Shown here: piece after piece, positions 41,111-53,371 of the stretch
Layout of the letters: each line of letters begins with the position of its first letter
How positions within the stretch are numbered: the first letter of the stretch is position 1
DNA from: Brenneria sp. hezel4-2-4
Lineage (GTDB): Bacteria; Pseudomonadota; Gammaproteobacteria; Enterobacterales; Enterobacteriaceae
Length of the DNA stretch: 64,000 nucleotides
Direction: 5' to 3'
Assembly: GCF_013155275.1 (NCBI RefSeq)
Contig: NZ_JABJXS010000010.1
Location: 1 to 64,000 of the forward strand
Translations under genes and position numbers: made by a program
The notes under the pieces: generated by a model
The model's input: the letters and a program-made list of their open reading frames with translations, nothing else
Databases searched by the model: none
What the model was told of the DNA's origin: nothing

Positions 41111-41148
41111 AAAGAACGCATCCACAGTTAAAAGAACGTATCCACAGT
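41111..41148. repeat. Tandem 18-mer repeat with DnaA-box-like cores in the hofM/mrcA divergent promoter region
   Basis: AAAGAACGCATCCACAGT (41111-41128) and AAAGAACGTATCCACAGT (41131-41148) are repeated with a 20-base period and one mismatch. Each ends in a core close to the DnaA box TTATCCACA: GCATCCACA and GTATCCACA (two and one mismatches). It could be a regulatory element for either gene. Confidence 0.55.
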
Positions 41149-41219
41149 ACTGGCTTACCTTTATACTAGCGCGCGATTGTTTATAAACTGTCCAAACGCT
41201 ACTGAATGGAAAATCTCAG

Positions 41220-43772
41220 GTGAAGTTCGTAAAGTATTTACTCATCCTTGCAGTGACTTGCATCCTGCTGGGAGCAGCCTCGATATATGGTCTGTACCGC
41301 TATATCGAACCCCAGTTGCCCGATGTCACCACATTGAAAGACATCCGGCTGCAAACGCCCATGCAGGTATACAGCGCCGATGGCGAACTGATCGCCCAGT
41401 TCGGTGAAAAACGCCGTATCCCACTGAAGCTGGAACAGATCCCGCCGGTGCTGGTGCATGCCTTTATCGCCACGGAAGACAGCCGTTTCTATGAGCACCA
41501 CGGCGTCGATCCGGTGGGGATCATCCGTGCCGCCTCGATTGCGTTAAGCTCCGGTCATGCTTCCCAGGGCGCCAGCACCATTACGCAGCAACTTGCCAGA
41601 AACTTTTTCCTCAGCCCGGAACGCACCCTGATTCGTAAGATCAAGGAAGTCTTTCTGGCAATCCGCATTGAGCAACTGCTCACTAAAGATGAAATTCTTG
41701 AGCTATACCTGAATAAAATCTACCTCGGATACCGCGCTTACGGCGTCGGCGCGGCCGCACATGTTTACTTTGGCCGTCCTGTCGATCAGCTTACGCTGAG
41801 CGAGATGGCGATGATTGCCGGTTTACCGAAAGCGCCGTCCACCTTTAATCCGCTTTATTCCTATGACCGCGCCATTGCGCGGCGTAACGTAGTTCTGGCG
41901 CGCATGAGGGATGAGAACTACATCACTCAGGCGCAATATGATGAAGCGCGGAATGAAAAGCTGGTGGCTGACTATCACGCGCCGCAGATTGCGTTTTCCG
42001 CGCCTTATGTGGCGGAAATGGTGCGTCAGGAAATGGTCAAGCGTTATGGCGATGATGCCTATAACGACGGCTATAAGGTCTACACCACCATCACCAGAAA
42101 ACGCCAGTTGGCCGCGCAAGACGCGCTGCGCAATAACGTCCTCGCCTATGACATGCGCCACGGCTATCGCGGCCCGACAAAAGTGCTGTGGAAAATTGGC
42201 GAAAGCGCCTGGGATCAGGACAAGATCGTCGCCACGCTGAAAAGCCTGCCGGTTTACGGCCCGTTATTCCCGGCCGTCGTCACCGCGACGCAGGCCGACA
42301 GCGCGGTTGCCGTGATGTCCGACGGCAGTCACATCTCTTTGCCGATGGCCGGTATGCGCTGGGCGCGTCCTTATCGTTCCGATACGCAACAAGGCCCGAC
42401 CCCCAGACGCGTGACCGACGTGGTGCAAGCCGGTCAGCAGGTGTGGGTGCGCAAAGTGGACAACGATTGGTGGCTTGCTCAGGTGCCGGATGTGAATTCG
42501 GCGCTGGTGTCGCTCAACCCGAACAATGGCGCCATTGAAGCGCTGGTGGGGGGATTTGACTTTAACCAAAGCAAGTTTAACCGCGCGACGCAGGCGTTGC
42601 GTCAGATTGGCTCCAACATCAAGCCGTTCCTTTATACCGCCGCGATGGACAAAGGCCTGACGCTCGCCACGATCCTGAATGATGTGCCGATTACGCGTTG
42701 GGACGCGGGCGCGGGTTCGGACTGGCGGCCGAAAAATTCACCCGCAACCTATGACGGCCCCATCCGTTTGCGTCAGGGACTGGGACAATCCAAAAACGTG
42801 GTGATGGTACGCGCCATGCGGGCAATGGGCGTGGATTACGCCGCAGAATACTTGCAGCGTTTCGGCTTCCCGAAACAGAACATTGTCTATACCGAATCGC
42901 TGGCGCTGGGCGCCCCCTCGTTTACGCCGCTACAGGTGGTTCGCGGCTATGCGGTGATGGCGAACGGCGGTTATCTGGTCGATCCCTATCTGATTACCAA
43001 AATAGAGAGCGAGGCGGGCGGCGCCGTCTTTACCGCCACGCCGAAAGTGGTCTGCGATACCTGTAATTTACCGTTGGTTTACGGTGAAACGCAGCGGGCC
43101 GCAACGCTGTCTGCGGATAGTATGGAAAATGTGGCGACGTCCAGAGAAAACCGGAACGCCTTACCCATGCCGCAACTGGAGCCGGTTACGCCGCAAGAAG
43201 CGCTGCAAAAGACCGCACCGCCTTATGCGCCGCATGTGATCAGCACGCCGCTGGCTTTCCTGATCAAGGATGCTCTGAACAGCAATGTGTTTGGCGAGCC
43301 GGGCTGGACGGGTACGGGGTGGCGCGCCGGCCGTGAACTGAACCGTCGTGATATTGGCGGAAAAACGGGGACGACCAACAGTTCCAAAGACGCCTGGTTT
43401 TCGGGCTATGGCCCAGACCTTGTCACCTCCGTGTGGATCGGCTTTGACGACCATCGCCGTACTTTAGGCACCAGCAGCGCGTCTGGCGCGATCAAAGATC
43501 AAATATCGGGTTATGAAGGCGGCGCGAAAACGGCGCAGCCCGCCTGGGATGATTTTATGAAAGCCGCGCTGGATGGGGTTCCCGAGCAGCCGCTGACTCC
43601 GCCGCCGGGCATCGTCAGCGTGTCTATCGATCGCAGCAGCGGCAAACTGTCCAACGGCGGCGGCAACAGTCGCGCCGAGTTCTTTATTGAAGGAACGCAG
43701 CCGACGGAATATGAAGTCCATGAAGTCGGCACGACCTTGATGGATAACGGACAGAGCGAAGAGCTGTTCTGA
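41220..43772 (+). CDS. mrcA: Penicillin-binding protein 1A
   Basis: Bifunctional class A PBP, 850 residues, start GTG 41220. One N-terminal membrane segment (residues about 4-24), a transglycosylase domain with EDSRFYEHHGVDPVG (catalytic Glu) and ASTITQQLARN. The transpeptidase serine lies in the SxxK motif GSNIKPFLY, and the KTG triad is in GGKTGTTNSSKDAW. About as long as E. coli PBP1A. It is followed by a strong terminator; hofM is divergent, as in E. coli. Confidence 0.98.
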   Translation: MKFVKYLLILAVTCILLGAASIYGLYRYIEPQLPDVTTLKDIRLQTPMQVYSADGELIAQFGEKRRIPLKLEQIPPVLVHAFIATEDSRFYEHHGVDPVGIIRAASIALSSGHASQGASTITQQLARNFFLSPERTLIRKIKEVFLAIRIEQLLTKDEILELYLNKIYLGYRAYGVGAAAHVYFGRPVDQLTLSEMAMIAGLPKAPSTFNPLYSYDRAIARRNVVLARMRDENYITQAQYDEARNEKLVADYHAPQIAFSAPYVAEMVRQEMVKRYGDDAYNDGYKVYTTITRKRQLAAQDALRNNVLAYDMRHGYRGPTKVLWKIGESAWDQDKIVATLKSLPVYGPLFPAVVTATQADSAVAVMSDGSHISLPMAGMRWARPYRSDTQQGPTPRRVTDVVQAGQQVWVRKVDNDWWLAQVPDVNSALVSLNPNNGAIEALVGGFDFNQSKFNRATQALRQIGSNIKPFLYTAAMDKGLTLATILNDVPITRWDAGAGSDWRPKNSPATYDGPIRLRQGLGQSKNVVMVRAMRAMGVDYAAEYLQRFGFPKQNIVYTESLALGAPSFTPLQVVRGYAVMANGGYLVDPYLITKIESEAGGAVFTATPKVVCDTCNLPLVYGETQRAATLSADSMENVATSRENRNALPMPQLEPVTPQEALQKTAPPYAPHVISTPLAFLIKDALNSNVFGEPGWTGTGWRAGRELNRRDIGGKTGTTNSSKDAWFSGYGPDLVTSVWIGFDDHRRTLGTSSASGAIKDQISGYEGGAKTAQPAWDDFMKAALDGVPEQPLTPPPGIVSVSIDRSSGKLSNGGGNSRAEFFIEGTQPTEYEVHEVGTTLMDNGQSEELF

Positions 43773-43799
43773 TCGCTGTGGCGGAGTTGCCTACACAAC

Positions 43800-43830
43800 A
43801 GGCGCTGAATACGGCGCCTTTTTTATTTTT
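43800..43830 (+). terminator. Terminator of mrcA
   Basis: AGGCGC (43800-43805) and GCGCCT (43814-43819) stem followed by a T-rich tract (TTTTTTATTTTTT), 28 bases after the mrcA stop. Confidence 0.85.
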
Positions 43831-43847
43831 TCCTGTCCGCAATAAGT

Positions 43848-44399
43848 TTACTGCCGGCCTAACCAATCCTGCGTTAAAAACAGCGCGCTGACATTACGCG
43901 CTTCCCGAAAATCCGGATCCTGTAGCAGCGACATCATATCGCTTATCGGCCAGCGCACTTTCGGCATCGGTTCCGGCTCATCACCCTCACGACTTTGCGG
44001 ATACAGCCCGCGCGCGACGACAATGTTCATCTGGCTGGAAAAATAGGACGGCGCCATCGTCAATGTGGCTAACAAATCCATTTTTTCCGCACCAAATCCC
44101 GCCTCCTCCATCAGTTCCCGGTTGGCCGCTTCGAATACCGTCTCGCCCGGATCGATCAATCCTTTAGGAAACCCAAGTTCATATTGTTCAATCCCCACCG
44201 CATACTCACGGATCAACAGCAGTTCATCATCAATGATCGGCACAATCATCACCGCTTCCCGGCCGCTTGGCCGCATCCGCTCATAAACCCGTCGAGCGCC
44301 ATTACTGAATTCCAGATCGATGGATTCAACATTGAACAAACGCGATCGCGCAACTGTTTCTACTTTGAGGATTTTAGGTTTTTGCAGGTTATGACTCAT
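43848..44399 (-). CDS. nudE: ADP compounds hydrolase NudE
   Basis: Nudix hydrolase for ADP-ribose, Ap3A and NADH, 183 residues. The Nudix box is complete (GLIDPGETVFEAANRELMEE, then AG). Start MSHNLQKPKILKVETVAR. Convergent with mrcA, as in E. coli. Confidence 0.97.
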   Translation of the reverse strand: MSHNLQKPKILKVETVARSRLFNVESIDLEFSNGARRVYERMRPSGREAVMIVPIIDDELLLIREYAVGIEQYELGFPKGLIDPGETVFEAANRELMEEAGFGAEKMDLLATLTMAPSYFSSQMNIVVARGLYPQSREGDEPEPMPKVRWPISDMMSLLQDPDFREARNVSALFLTQDWLGRQ

Positions 44400-44838
44400 A
44401 ATGGCCCCATAGAGAAATTACGACCAGAACGACACTTTCGCCCAACCCGAATGATCGGTTTATGTTACCTTCACCATAGTTGCCGGCGTGTCGCAGAATG
44501 AAACGAAATCGTTAATATTCTTTTTTGATCTTGCTCACATTGTGCGTTAACAATGGCCTTCGCTGCAACTCTCATGAACATGAATGTACTTTTTCATAAC
44601 ATGAGGTAAACATCGCCGTTGAAGTAAAAATAAAAAGTCAATGACCTGTCAAAAAATCAGACTTTCCTCATTTCAGATGTTCCTGCTGAGAGTTACTATC
44701 ATCGCCTTGCGTGGACAATTTCCGTTATTTTTTAATTAGTAATCTAATAAAACAAGACCATACGGGTTACCATCGATTGTATAAGTTTGTTAAAATTCGA
44801 CATAAACAAGGAGCTAGCCGCTTTGGGATGGAGATGAC
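44400..44838. other. nudE-igaA divergent intergenic region
   Basis: 439 bases. AT-rich upstream of igaA, with a plausible -10 TAAAAT at about 44790 and an SD GGAG seven bases before the igaA ATG. A CRP-like site is listed separately. No gene is visible; a 105-codon frame crossing 44184-44501 is not believable. Confidence 0.5.
44524..44539. promoter_or_regulatory. Candidate CRP binding site upstream of nudE
   Basis: TTTGA-TCTTGC-TCACA matches nine of ten core CRP positions. It lies 125-140 bases upstream of nudE and 300 upstream of igaA. Found by eye only. Confidence 0.35.
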
Positions 44839-46989
44839 ATGAGCACAATATTTATCCTATTGGCTATATTGTTTGCCTGTCTGCTCGCCGTCGGAAGTTT
44901 CATTGGCTACCGTATGCGCCGACGCCTGCCATTCGCCAATCCCTTGCCGGTAACGCCATCGTTGCCCCGTCAACTGACACCGGAAGAACGCATTGCCGTT
45001 GAGCATTATCTTGCTCAGGAAAATAGTCAGACAACCACGCCGCTCGACACGCCGACCGACCAACCCAAGCTCCCCCGTTCATTACAAAGCAATCGGGTCT
45101 ATCCGATCACGCATACCATTACGCGTTACGGCCTGAGCACCGACGCGCAAACGAAATGGCGCTACTATATCGATACGCAGGAGATTCATCTGCCCCCCAA
45201 TTGGGAGCAGTATATTACCGAAAATAACACCGTCGAATTGATTAAAACCCGTTCAATCCCCCTGGTTATTTCCCTGAACGGGCACTCATTGGCGGAATGC
45301 GTCGATAACCGTCAGGTGATGCCCGCCCCTGAAATTCCGATGCCCAATGCCTCCATTCGTCAGGAAGAACATGAACACGCCGAGCTGGTGACCATTCGTA
45401 AGGAAACCAGAGAAGAGCATGCCATCCATCACTCCGCGGGGCTGAAAGAAGCCGGGGTTCTCTGTCTGGCATTCCTGTTGTTGCTCATCAGTCTTAACAG
45501 CCCGATAGCGCTGCTTCCCTGGCTGACCGGCTCCGCGGCGCTGCTCGCCGCCTGGAGTGTCTGGCAGCTCTTCCGCTCCCCCTCAGAGCAGGAACTGCGT
45601 GACGTCCACTGCCTGCATGGCACGCCGCAAAGTCTCGGGCTTTTTGGCGAATCCAACCAGGGGCAGTTCGGTAATATTTCATTGGGTAATATCGACCTTA
45701 TTTATCCCCCCCACTGGCAACCCTATATCTCGCTGGATTTAGGCAGGAAAACCGATGTCGATATTTATCTTAACCGGCAGGTCGTCCGTCAGGGGGAACA
45801 CCTTTCGTTGCATGACGAAGTAAAAAACTTTCCCCTGCAACGGTGGGGGAAAAATCTGCTGCTGGCGGCCGGATCGCTGTTCAGCCTGATCCTCTTATTG
45901 ACCTACGTTCCCCTTGAACTGCCGTTAAAGCTCAGTATGGCCTGGATACAAGGCGCGCAACATATTCAGGTGACTCAGGTTGATGAACTGGAAAAAATAC
46001 CGCTTAAAATCGGCGATGCCCTGAACGTTCAGGGCTCCGGAATGTGTTATGTCCCGTCCGGGATCCATCCCGCAAGCAGCAACTCTCCGCCCCATGCCTT
46101 TACGCCTTTTGACTGTTCCGCGATTTACTGGAATAAGGCCGACCCTTTACCCTTGCCGGAATCCGATATCATTGAAAAAACCTCGGCGCTGCTTAACGCG
46201 GTGAATAGTCAGTTACATCCCCAGACCGATAACGAAGGCCAGGTTAACTCCCAGCTTGCCACCGCCATTCAAAAATCCGGCATGATCCTGCTGAACGATT
46301 TTTCAGAGATTGTGCTGAAAACACAGGAACTCTGCGAGCAGGAGAGAGACTGTACCCGGCTGAAAAATGCATTGATTAATCTGGGCAACGTGAAGAACTG
46401 GGATACGCTGGTAAAACAGGCTAGATCGGGATCGCTGAAAGGCATGAACGTTCTGCTGCGCCCGGTAAGCGCGGAGACGCTGGAATCGCTCGTCAACAGC
46501 TCAACTGACTTTTTCTTCTATCAGGAAATCAATAACGCCGCTGATTTACTCAATAGCCCTCCTCCGGGCGGCTTTTTAATTCGCAGCGATGAAGGACGCC
46601 AATTCGTCAGTCACCCTTTGCCGCTCATGCCGCTGCATGAATACCGCCCCTCAGACCAATGGCAAGAACTCCAGCGGTTATCAGCCATGTTATTACACAC
46701 GCCGTTTAATGCATCGGGCGTCATCACTCACCTCAGCACCGATGCCAATGGCACCCAGCATATTGGCCTGCACAGTGAACCCGATGTCATTACGCTGTGG
46801 CGTTATCTTGGCAGTTGTCTGCTGTTGCTGATCTTTTCCGCGACATTGATCGCCAACGCCGTGCTGTTGGGCATAAAAGTCCGTAAGAGTCGGCAGCGGG
46901 TAACCCATATTCAGCATTACTATGCCCAACGCTTTGGCCCCGCCGCCTCGCCGCCGCCCTTGCTCGACAACCGCATGGCCCAGCCCTGA
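44839..46989 (+). CDS. igaA: Intracellular growth attenuator IgaA (Rcs repressor)
   Basis: Inner-membrane protein that restrains the Rcs envelope-stress phosphorelay by contact with RcsD, receiving the RcsF signal on its periplasmic side. 716 residues (E. coli YrfF about 711). Membrane segments: about 4-22 (IFILLAILFACLLAVGSFIG), a pair near residues 209-246, one at about 339-360 and one near 657-679. The periplasmic domain lies between about 360 and 655, and Cys residues there could form disulfides. Confidence 0.95.
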   Translation: MSTIFILLAILFACLLAVGSFIGYRMRRRLPFANPLPVTPSLPRQLTPEERIAVEHYLAQENSQTTTPLDTPTDQPKLPRSLQSNRVYPITHTITRYGLSTDAQTKWRYYIDTQEIHLPPNWEQYITENNTVELIKTRSIPLVISLNGHSLAECVDNRQVMPAPEIPMPNASIRQEEHEHAELVTIRKETREEHAIHHSAGLKEAGVLCLAFLLLLISLNSPIALLPWLTGSAALLAAWSVWQLFRSPSEQELRDVHCLHGTPQSLGLFGESNQGQFGNISLGNIDLIYPPHWQPYISLDLGRKTDVDIYLNRQVVRQGEHLSLHDEVKNFPLQRWGKNLLLAAGSLFSLILLLTYVPLELPLKLSMAWIQGAQHIQVTQVDELEKIPLKIGDALNVQGSGMCYVPSGIHPASSNSPPHAFTPFDCSAIYWNKADPLPLPESDIIEKTSALLNAVNSQLHPQTDNEGQVNSQLATAIQKSGMILLNDFSEIVLKTQELCEQERDCTRLKNALINLGNVKNWDTLVKQARSGSLKGMNVLLRPVSAETLESLVNSSTDFFFYQEINNAADLLNSPPPGGFLIRSDEGRQFVSHPLPLMPLHEYRPSDQWQELQRLSAMLLHTPFNASGVITHLSTDANGTQHIGLHSEPDVITLWRYLGSCLLLLIFSATLIANAVLLGIKVRKSRQRVTHIQHYYAQRFGPAASPPPLLDNRMAQP

Positions 46990-47087
46990 ACGTCGCGACG
47001 CGCGGCGCTGTTATGTTATTCTGATAGCGCTGCCGCCGACATCTCCCCCGCCAACGTTCAGGAATCGTTCGCTATCTGGAGTTATTT

Positions 47088-47789
47088 ATGAGCCCCCCTA
47101 TTAACTGGCAAGAAATTGATACCGTCATACTGGATATGGATGGCACGCTGCTTGATCTGGCGTTTGATAGCTATTTCTGGTTGCAACTGGTGCCGCAGTC
47201 GCTCAGTGAAAAACGCGGCATCAGTCTGGAACAGGCGCAACAGTTTATCGCAACGGAGTACCAGGCGGTGCAGAATACGCTCAACTGGTACAGTTTCGAT
47301 TACTGGAGCGAGAAGCTGGGGCTGGACATCTATCAGATGACGACGGATATCGGCGCCCGCGTCCGTCTGCGCTCAGACACGACACCGTTCCTGTCGGCGC
47401 TGCGCGACAGCCGAAAACGAACTATTCTACTGACTAATGCTCACCCGCACAGCCTGGCGGTCAAGATTGAACACACCGGGCTGGATCAGCACCTTGATTT
47501 ATTGCTTTCCACCCACACTTATGGGTATCCGAAAGAGAATCAGCGGTTATGGCAGGCCGTGCAGCGGCAAACCGGTTTCAATCCGGCCAGAACGCTGTTT
47601 GTTGATGACAGCGAACCGATTCTGGACGCCGCCAAAACGTTCGGCATACGCTATTGTCTGGGCGTCAGTAATCCCGATTCCAGCCAGCAGGAAAAATCAT
47701 TCCGGCAGCATCCGGCACTGAATGACTATCTTGGGCTATTACCGTCGTTGCTGCGCTCGGTAAACCCCGGTAATCAGGAGAGTTCATGA
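47088..47789 (+). CDS. yrfG: GMP/IMP nucleotidase YrfG
   Basis: HAD-family 5'-nucleotidase for purine nucleotides, 233 residues. Motif I ILDMDGTLLDLAFD, motif II LLTNAHP and motif IV FVDDSEPIL are present. The end overlaps hslR by four bases (ATGA), which suggests coupling in yrfG-hslR-hslO. Confidence 0.95.
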   Translation: MSPPINWQEIDTVILDMDGTLLDLAFDSYFWLQLVPQSLSEKRGISLEQAQQFIATEYQAVQNTLNWYSFDYWSEKLGLDIYQMTTDIGARVRLRSDTTPFLSALRDSRKRTILLTNAHPHSLAVKIEHTGLDQHLDLLLSTHTYGYPKENQRLWQAVQRQTGFNPARTLFVDDSEPILDAAKTFGIRYCLGVSNPDSSQQEKSFRQHPALNDYLGLLPSLLRSVNPGNQESS

Positions 47790-48196
47790 TGAAAGCAACC
47801 GAGAATGCCGACGAAGCCATCCGTCTGGATAAATGGTTGTGGGCCGCCCGTTTCTATAAAACCCGGGCTATTGCGCGTGAAATGGTTGACGGCGGCAAAG
47901 TCCACTACAACGGACAACGCAGCAAGCCCAGTAAGCTGGTTGAGCTGAATGCCGAGATCAAGTTACGGCAGGGAAACGACGAGCGTACGGTGATTGTTCG
48001 CGCGCTCAGCGGTCAACGCCGAACCGCCACTGAAGCCCAGTCGCTGTATCAGGAAACCACAGCCAGCATTGAAAAACGGGAAAAGCTGGCGCTGGCGCGA
48101 AAAATGAATGCGCTGACCATGCCGCACCCGGATCGTCGCCCTGATAAGAAAGAACGGCGGGATCTGATTAAATTTAAATACAGCGATCAGGAATAA
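47786..48196 (+). CDS. hslR: Ribosome-associated heat shock protein Hsp15
   Basis: S4-domain RNA-binding protein that binds free 50S subunits carrying nascent chain. 136 residues: S4 motif [20 protein letters not shown] (about 13-32), then [13 protein letters not shown]. Basic C-terminus with [13 protein letters not shown] at 47786 overlaps the yrfG stop (47786-47789); a second ATG follows immediately. Confidence 0.97.
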   Translation: MMKATENADEAIRLDKWLWAARFYKTRAIAREMVDGGKVHYNGQRSKPSKLVELNAEIKLRQGNDERTVIVRALSGQRRTATEAQSLYQETTASIEKREKLALARKMNALTMPHPDRRPDKKERRDLIKFKYSDQE

Positions 48197-48203
48197 ACCC
48201 AAT

Positions 48204-49076
48204 ATGGCCACCCATGACCAACTACACCGTTACCTGTTTGAAAATTATGCCGTTCGTGGCGAATTGGCGACGGTAAGCGATACCTATCGGCACATTCTGA
48301 CCAATCATGACTACCCTGCCGCGGTGCAAACGTTGCTGGGAGAAATGCTGGTCGCCACCAGTCTGTTAACGGCAACCTTAAAGTTCAACGGAGATATCAC
48401 CGTGCAGCTTCAGGGAGACGGCCCGCTGAAGCTGGCGGTGATTAACGGCGACCATCGACAGCAAATGCGTGGCGTGGCGCGCCTGCAAGGCGAAATCGCG
48501 CCGGATAGCTCACTCAAAGACATGGTCGGTAACGGCTATCTGGTGATTACCATTACGCCGACGGAAGGCGAACGCTATCAGGGCGTCGTTGGCCTTGAGG
48601 GTGAAACGCTCGCCGATTGTCTGGAAAACTACTTCCTGCAATCCGAACAGCTTCCCACCCGGTTATTTATCCGCACCGGACGGCATGAAGGCCGCATGGC
48701 CGCCGCCGGTATGTTGTTACAGGTGCTGCCGGCGCAAAACGCCGGCCGTGATGATTTCGATCATCTGGCACAGCTAACAGCCACGGTCAAAGCCGATGAA
48801 TTATTTACGCTTTCCGCCAACGATGTGCTTTACCGCCTCTACCATCAGGAACAGGTCACGGTATATGAGCCGCAGACGGTATCTTTCCAATGCCATTGTT
48901 CGCGCGATCGCTGCGCCGATGCATTAATGACGCTTTCCGACCAGGACATGGCCGACATGCTGGAGCAGGACGGCGAGATCGACATGCACTGCGACTATTG
49001 CGGTAGTCACTACCGCTTCAGTGCCGAAGAGATACAGGCGCTCAAACAGAATCCATCAGATAATCTTTTGCATTAA
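48204..49076 (+). CDS. hslO: Redox-regulated chaperone Hsp33
   Basis: Holdase activated by oxidative stress. 290 residues. The redox switch zinc cysteines are all visible near the C-terminus: CHC in [11 protein letters not shown] (about 231-238) and CDYC in [12 protein letters not shown] (about 264-267). Start seven bases after hslR. A good terminator follows. Confidence 0.97.
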   Translation: MATHDQLHRYLFENYAVRGELATVSDTYRHILTNHDYPAAVQTLLGEMLVATSLLTATLKFNGDITVQLQGDGPLKLAVINGDHRQQMRGVARLQGEIAPDSSLKDMVGNGYLVITITPTEGERYQGVVGLEGETLADCLENYFLQSEQLPTRLFIRTGRHEGRMAAAGMLLQVLPAQNAGRDDFDHLAQLTATVKADELFTLSANDVLYRLYHQEQVTVYEPQTVSFQCHCSRDRCADALMTLSDQDMADMLEQDGEIDMHCDYCGSHYRFSAEEIQALKQNPSDNLLH

Positions 49077-49083
49077 TCCTTTC

Positions 49084-49110
49084 ACGGGTACGTCAGGTAC
49101 CCGTTTTATT
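49084..49110 (+). terminator. Terminator of the yrfG-hslR-hslO unit
   Basis: ACGGGTAC / GTACCCGT (8-bp stem, loop GTCAG) followed by TTTATT, eight bases after the hslO stop. Confidence 0.85.
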
Positions 49111-49275
49111 CTCTTTATTAACAAAGCGATAAATTAACCTGTTCAATTTTACAACATATTGAATAAGCAAAGTAATTAACGAATTTATTCAATTTTATGA
49201 TTGCTATCGCGGTTAAAATAAGCTTACTGCTTACAATGGTTCTCAGTATGACTATAACTATTGAGGAGTAGCGAC

Positions 49276-50895
49276 ATGCAGATCAAAGGTATGACACCAC
49301 AAGCTCTCGCGGCTTATGGAATCCAAAATGTCCGCGGTATTGTCTACAACCCCAGCTATGAATTACTTTTTAAAGAAGAACTCGACCCAACCCTACAAGG
49401 CTATGAACGCGGCATAGAAACCAAACTGGGCGCCGTCGCCGTCGACACCGGCATTTTTACCGGCCGTTCCCCGAAAGACAAATACATCGTTCGCGATGAC
49501 GTCACCCGCGACAGCGTGTGGTGGTCGGATCAAGGGAAAGGTAAAAATGATAACCACCCCCTGAGTCAGGAAACCTGGACACACCTGAAACAGCTGGTGA
49601 CCACGCAATTATCGGGCAAGCGCCTGTTTATCGTCGACGCTTTCTGCGGCGCCAACCCGGATAGCCGCCTGAAGGTTCGCTTCATTACCGAAGTGGCCTG
49701 GCAGGCGCACTTCGTTAAAAACATGTTTATTCGCCCGAGTGATGAAGAACTACAGGATTTCGAGCCTGATTTCATCGTCATGAACGGCGCCAAATGCACC
49801 AACCCGCAATGGCAGGAACAGGGGCTGAACTCCGAAAACTTCATCGCCTTTAATCTGACGGAACGTATTCAGTTGATTGGCGGCACCTGGTACGGCGGCG
49901 AAATGAAGAAAGGGATGTTCTCCATCATGAACTACCTGTTGCCGCTAAAAGGCATCGCCTCCATGCACTGCTCGGCCAACGTCGGCGAACAAGGCGATGT
50001 GGCGATCTTCTTCGGCCTTTCCGGCACGGGTAAAACCACCCTGTCCACCGACCCTAAACGCCAGTTGATCGGCGATGATGAGCACGGCTGGGATGATGAC
50101 GGCGTCTTCAACTTTGAGGGCGGTTGCTACGCCAAAACCATTAAACTGTCCAAAGAAGCGGAGCCGGATATTTATGGCGCCATCAAGCGGGACGCGCTAC
50201 TGGAAAACGTCACCGTGCTGGCGGACGGCAGCGTCGATTTCAACGACGGTTCAAAAACCGAGAATACCCGCGTTTCCTATCCGATCTACCACATTCACAA
50301 CATTGTGAAACCGGTCTCCAAAGCCGGGCATGCCACCAAGGTGATTTTCCTGACGGCGGATGCGTTCGGCGTATTGCCGCCGGTGTCCCGGCTGACGTCA
50401 GACCAGACCCAGTACCACTTCCTGTCTGGCTTCACCGCCAAACTGGCGGGCACCGAACGCGGCGTGACGGAACCGACGCCGACGTTCTCCGCCTGCTTCG
50501 GCGCCGCCTTCCTGTCGCTGCATCCCACGCAGTACGCAGAGGTGCTGGTCAAACGCATGAAAGCCTCCGGCGCTCAGGCGTACCTGGTGAATACCGGCTG
50601 GAACGGCACCGGGAAACGTATTTCCATCAAAGATACGCGCGGCATTATCGACGCCATCCTCAATGGCAGCATTGACGATGCGGAAATGCGGACGCTGCCG
50701 ATCTTCAATCTGGCGATCCCAACCTCATTGCCGGGCGTTGATCCTGACATTCTCGATCCGCGCGATACCTACGCGGATCTGGCGCAATGGCAGGAAAAAG
50801 CGGAAGATCTGGCGCAACGGTTTATCGCCAACTTTGATAAATACACCGACGCGCCCGCCGGCGCCGCTTTGGTTACCGCTGGCCCTAAGCTGTAA
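49276..50895 (+). CDS. pckA: Phosphoenolpyruvate carboxykinase (ATP)
   Basis: Gluconeogenic enzyme converting oxaloacetate to PEP. 539 residues with start ATG 49276 ([15 protein letters not shown]), GAGGAG seven bases upstream. Kinase-1 P-loop [11 protein letters not shown] (about 248), kinase-2 [12 protein letters not shown] and the ligand loop [12 protein letters not shown] are present. The 199-base AT-rich region upstream carries the promoter. Nothing odd; usually catabolite-controlled. Confidence 0.98.
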   Translation: MQIKGMTPQALAAYGIQNVRGIVYNPSYELLFKEELDPTLQGYERGIETKLGAVAVDTGIFTGRSPKDKYIVRDDVTRDSVWWSDQGKGKNDNHPLSQETWTHLKQLVTTQLSGKRLFIVDAFCGANPDSRLKVRFITEVAWQAHFVKNMFIRPSDEELQDFEPDFIVMNGAKCTNPQWQEQGLNSENFIAFNLTERIQLIGGTWYGGEMKKGMFSIMNYLLPLKGIASMHCSANVGEQGDVAIFFGLSGTGKTTLSTDPKRQLIGDDEHGWDDDGVFNFEGGCYAKTIKLSKEAEPDIYGAIKRDALLENVTVLADGSVDFNDGSKTENTRVSYPIYHIHNIVKPVSKAGHATKVIFLTADAFGVLPPVSRLTSDQTQYHFLSGFTAKLAGTERGVTEPTPTFSACFGAAFLSLHPTQYAEVLVKRMKASGAQAYLVNTGWNGTGKRISIKDTRGIIDAILNGSIDDAEMRTLPIFNLAIPTSLPGVDPDILDPRDTYADLAQWQEKAEDLAQRFIANFDKYTDAPAGAALVTAGPKL

Positions 50896-50920
50896 CCGGG
50901 CGATAACGGGGAGAGGCAAC

Positions 50921-50944
50921 AAAGGCGCGGGGATCCGCGCCTTT
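50921..50944 (+). terminator. Terminator of pckA
   Basis: AAAGGCGCGG / CCGCGCCTTT, 10-bp stem with a GGAT loop. The tail is short (CTTTTACTT). It lies in the convergent gap between pckA and envZ. Confidence 0.75.
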
Positions 50945-50959
50945 TACTTATCATGCCGG

Positions 50960-53034
<2,075 letters not shown>

Positions 53035-53371
53035 TCTCTTTCTCCAAAGGCGCAATAGCCGCCGATGCCGCTATTGTTCAGAAACATTCGAATTACTGAC
53101 AGTCGTTTCTGGTATACATTCTAGGCAAAATTGTTACAAAGCATATTAAAATACGCTTAATCAACCGTTTCCTTGCGTTAGTGATCGCTACCTTGCCATA
53201 AACCGACCGCCGTTCGCTATGCCAACGCATGGCGTTGGGCGTTAAAGCACACAATAGGTAATGGAATTCGCCGAAAGCGCATTTTATAAGCCCCAAAGGG
53301 ATGCCGCACCGCCTCAGAAATACTTGATATAATGCCGGCCAATATCCCCAATAGCATGAGATTGAAAGCGA
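53035..53371. other. ompR-greB divergent region
   Basis: 337 bases. It contains the candidate ompR promoter and a CAATAGC/GCTATTG dyad (53053-53076, 10-base loop) in the ompR leader. On the greB side there is no clear promoter. No gene is seen. Confidence 0.5.
53111..53139 (-). promoter_or_regulatory. Candidate ompR-envZ promoter
   Basis: On minus: TTGTAA (53134-53139), a 17-base spacer, TATACC (53111-53116). Both boxes are weak but correctly spaced, about 77 bases upstream of the ompR ATG. Confidence 0.4.
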
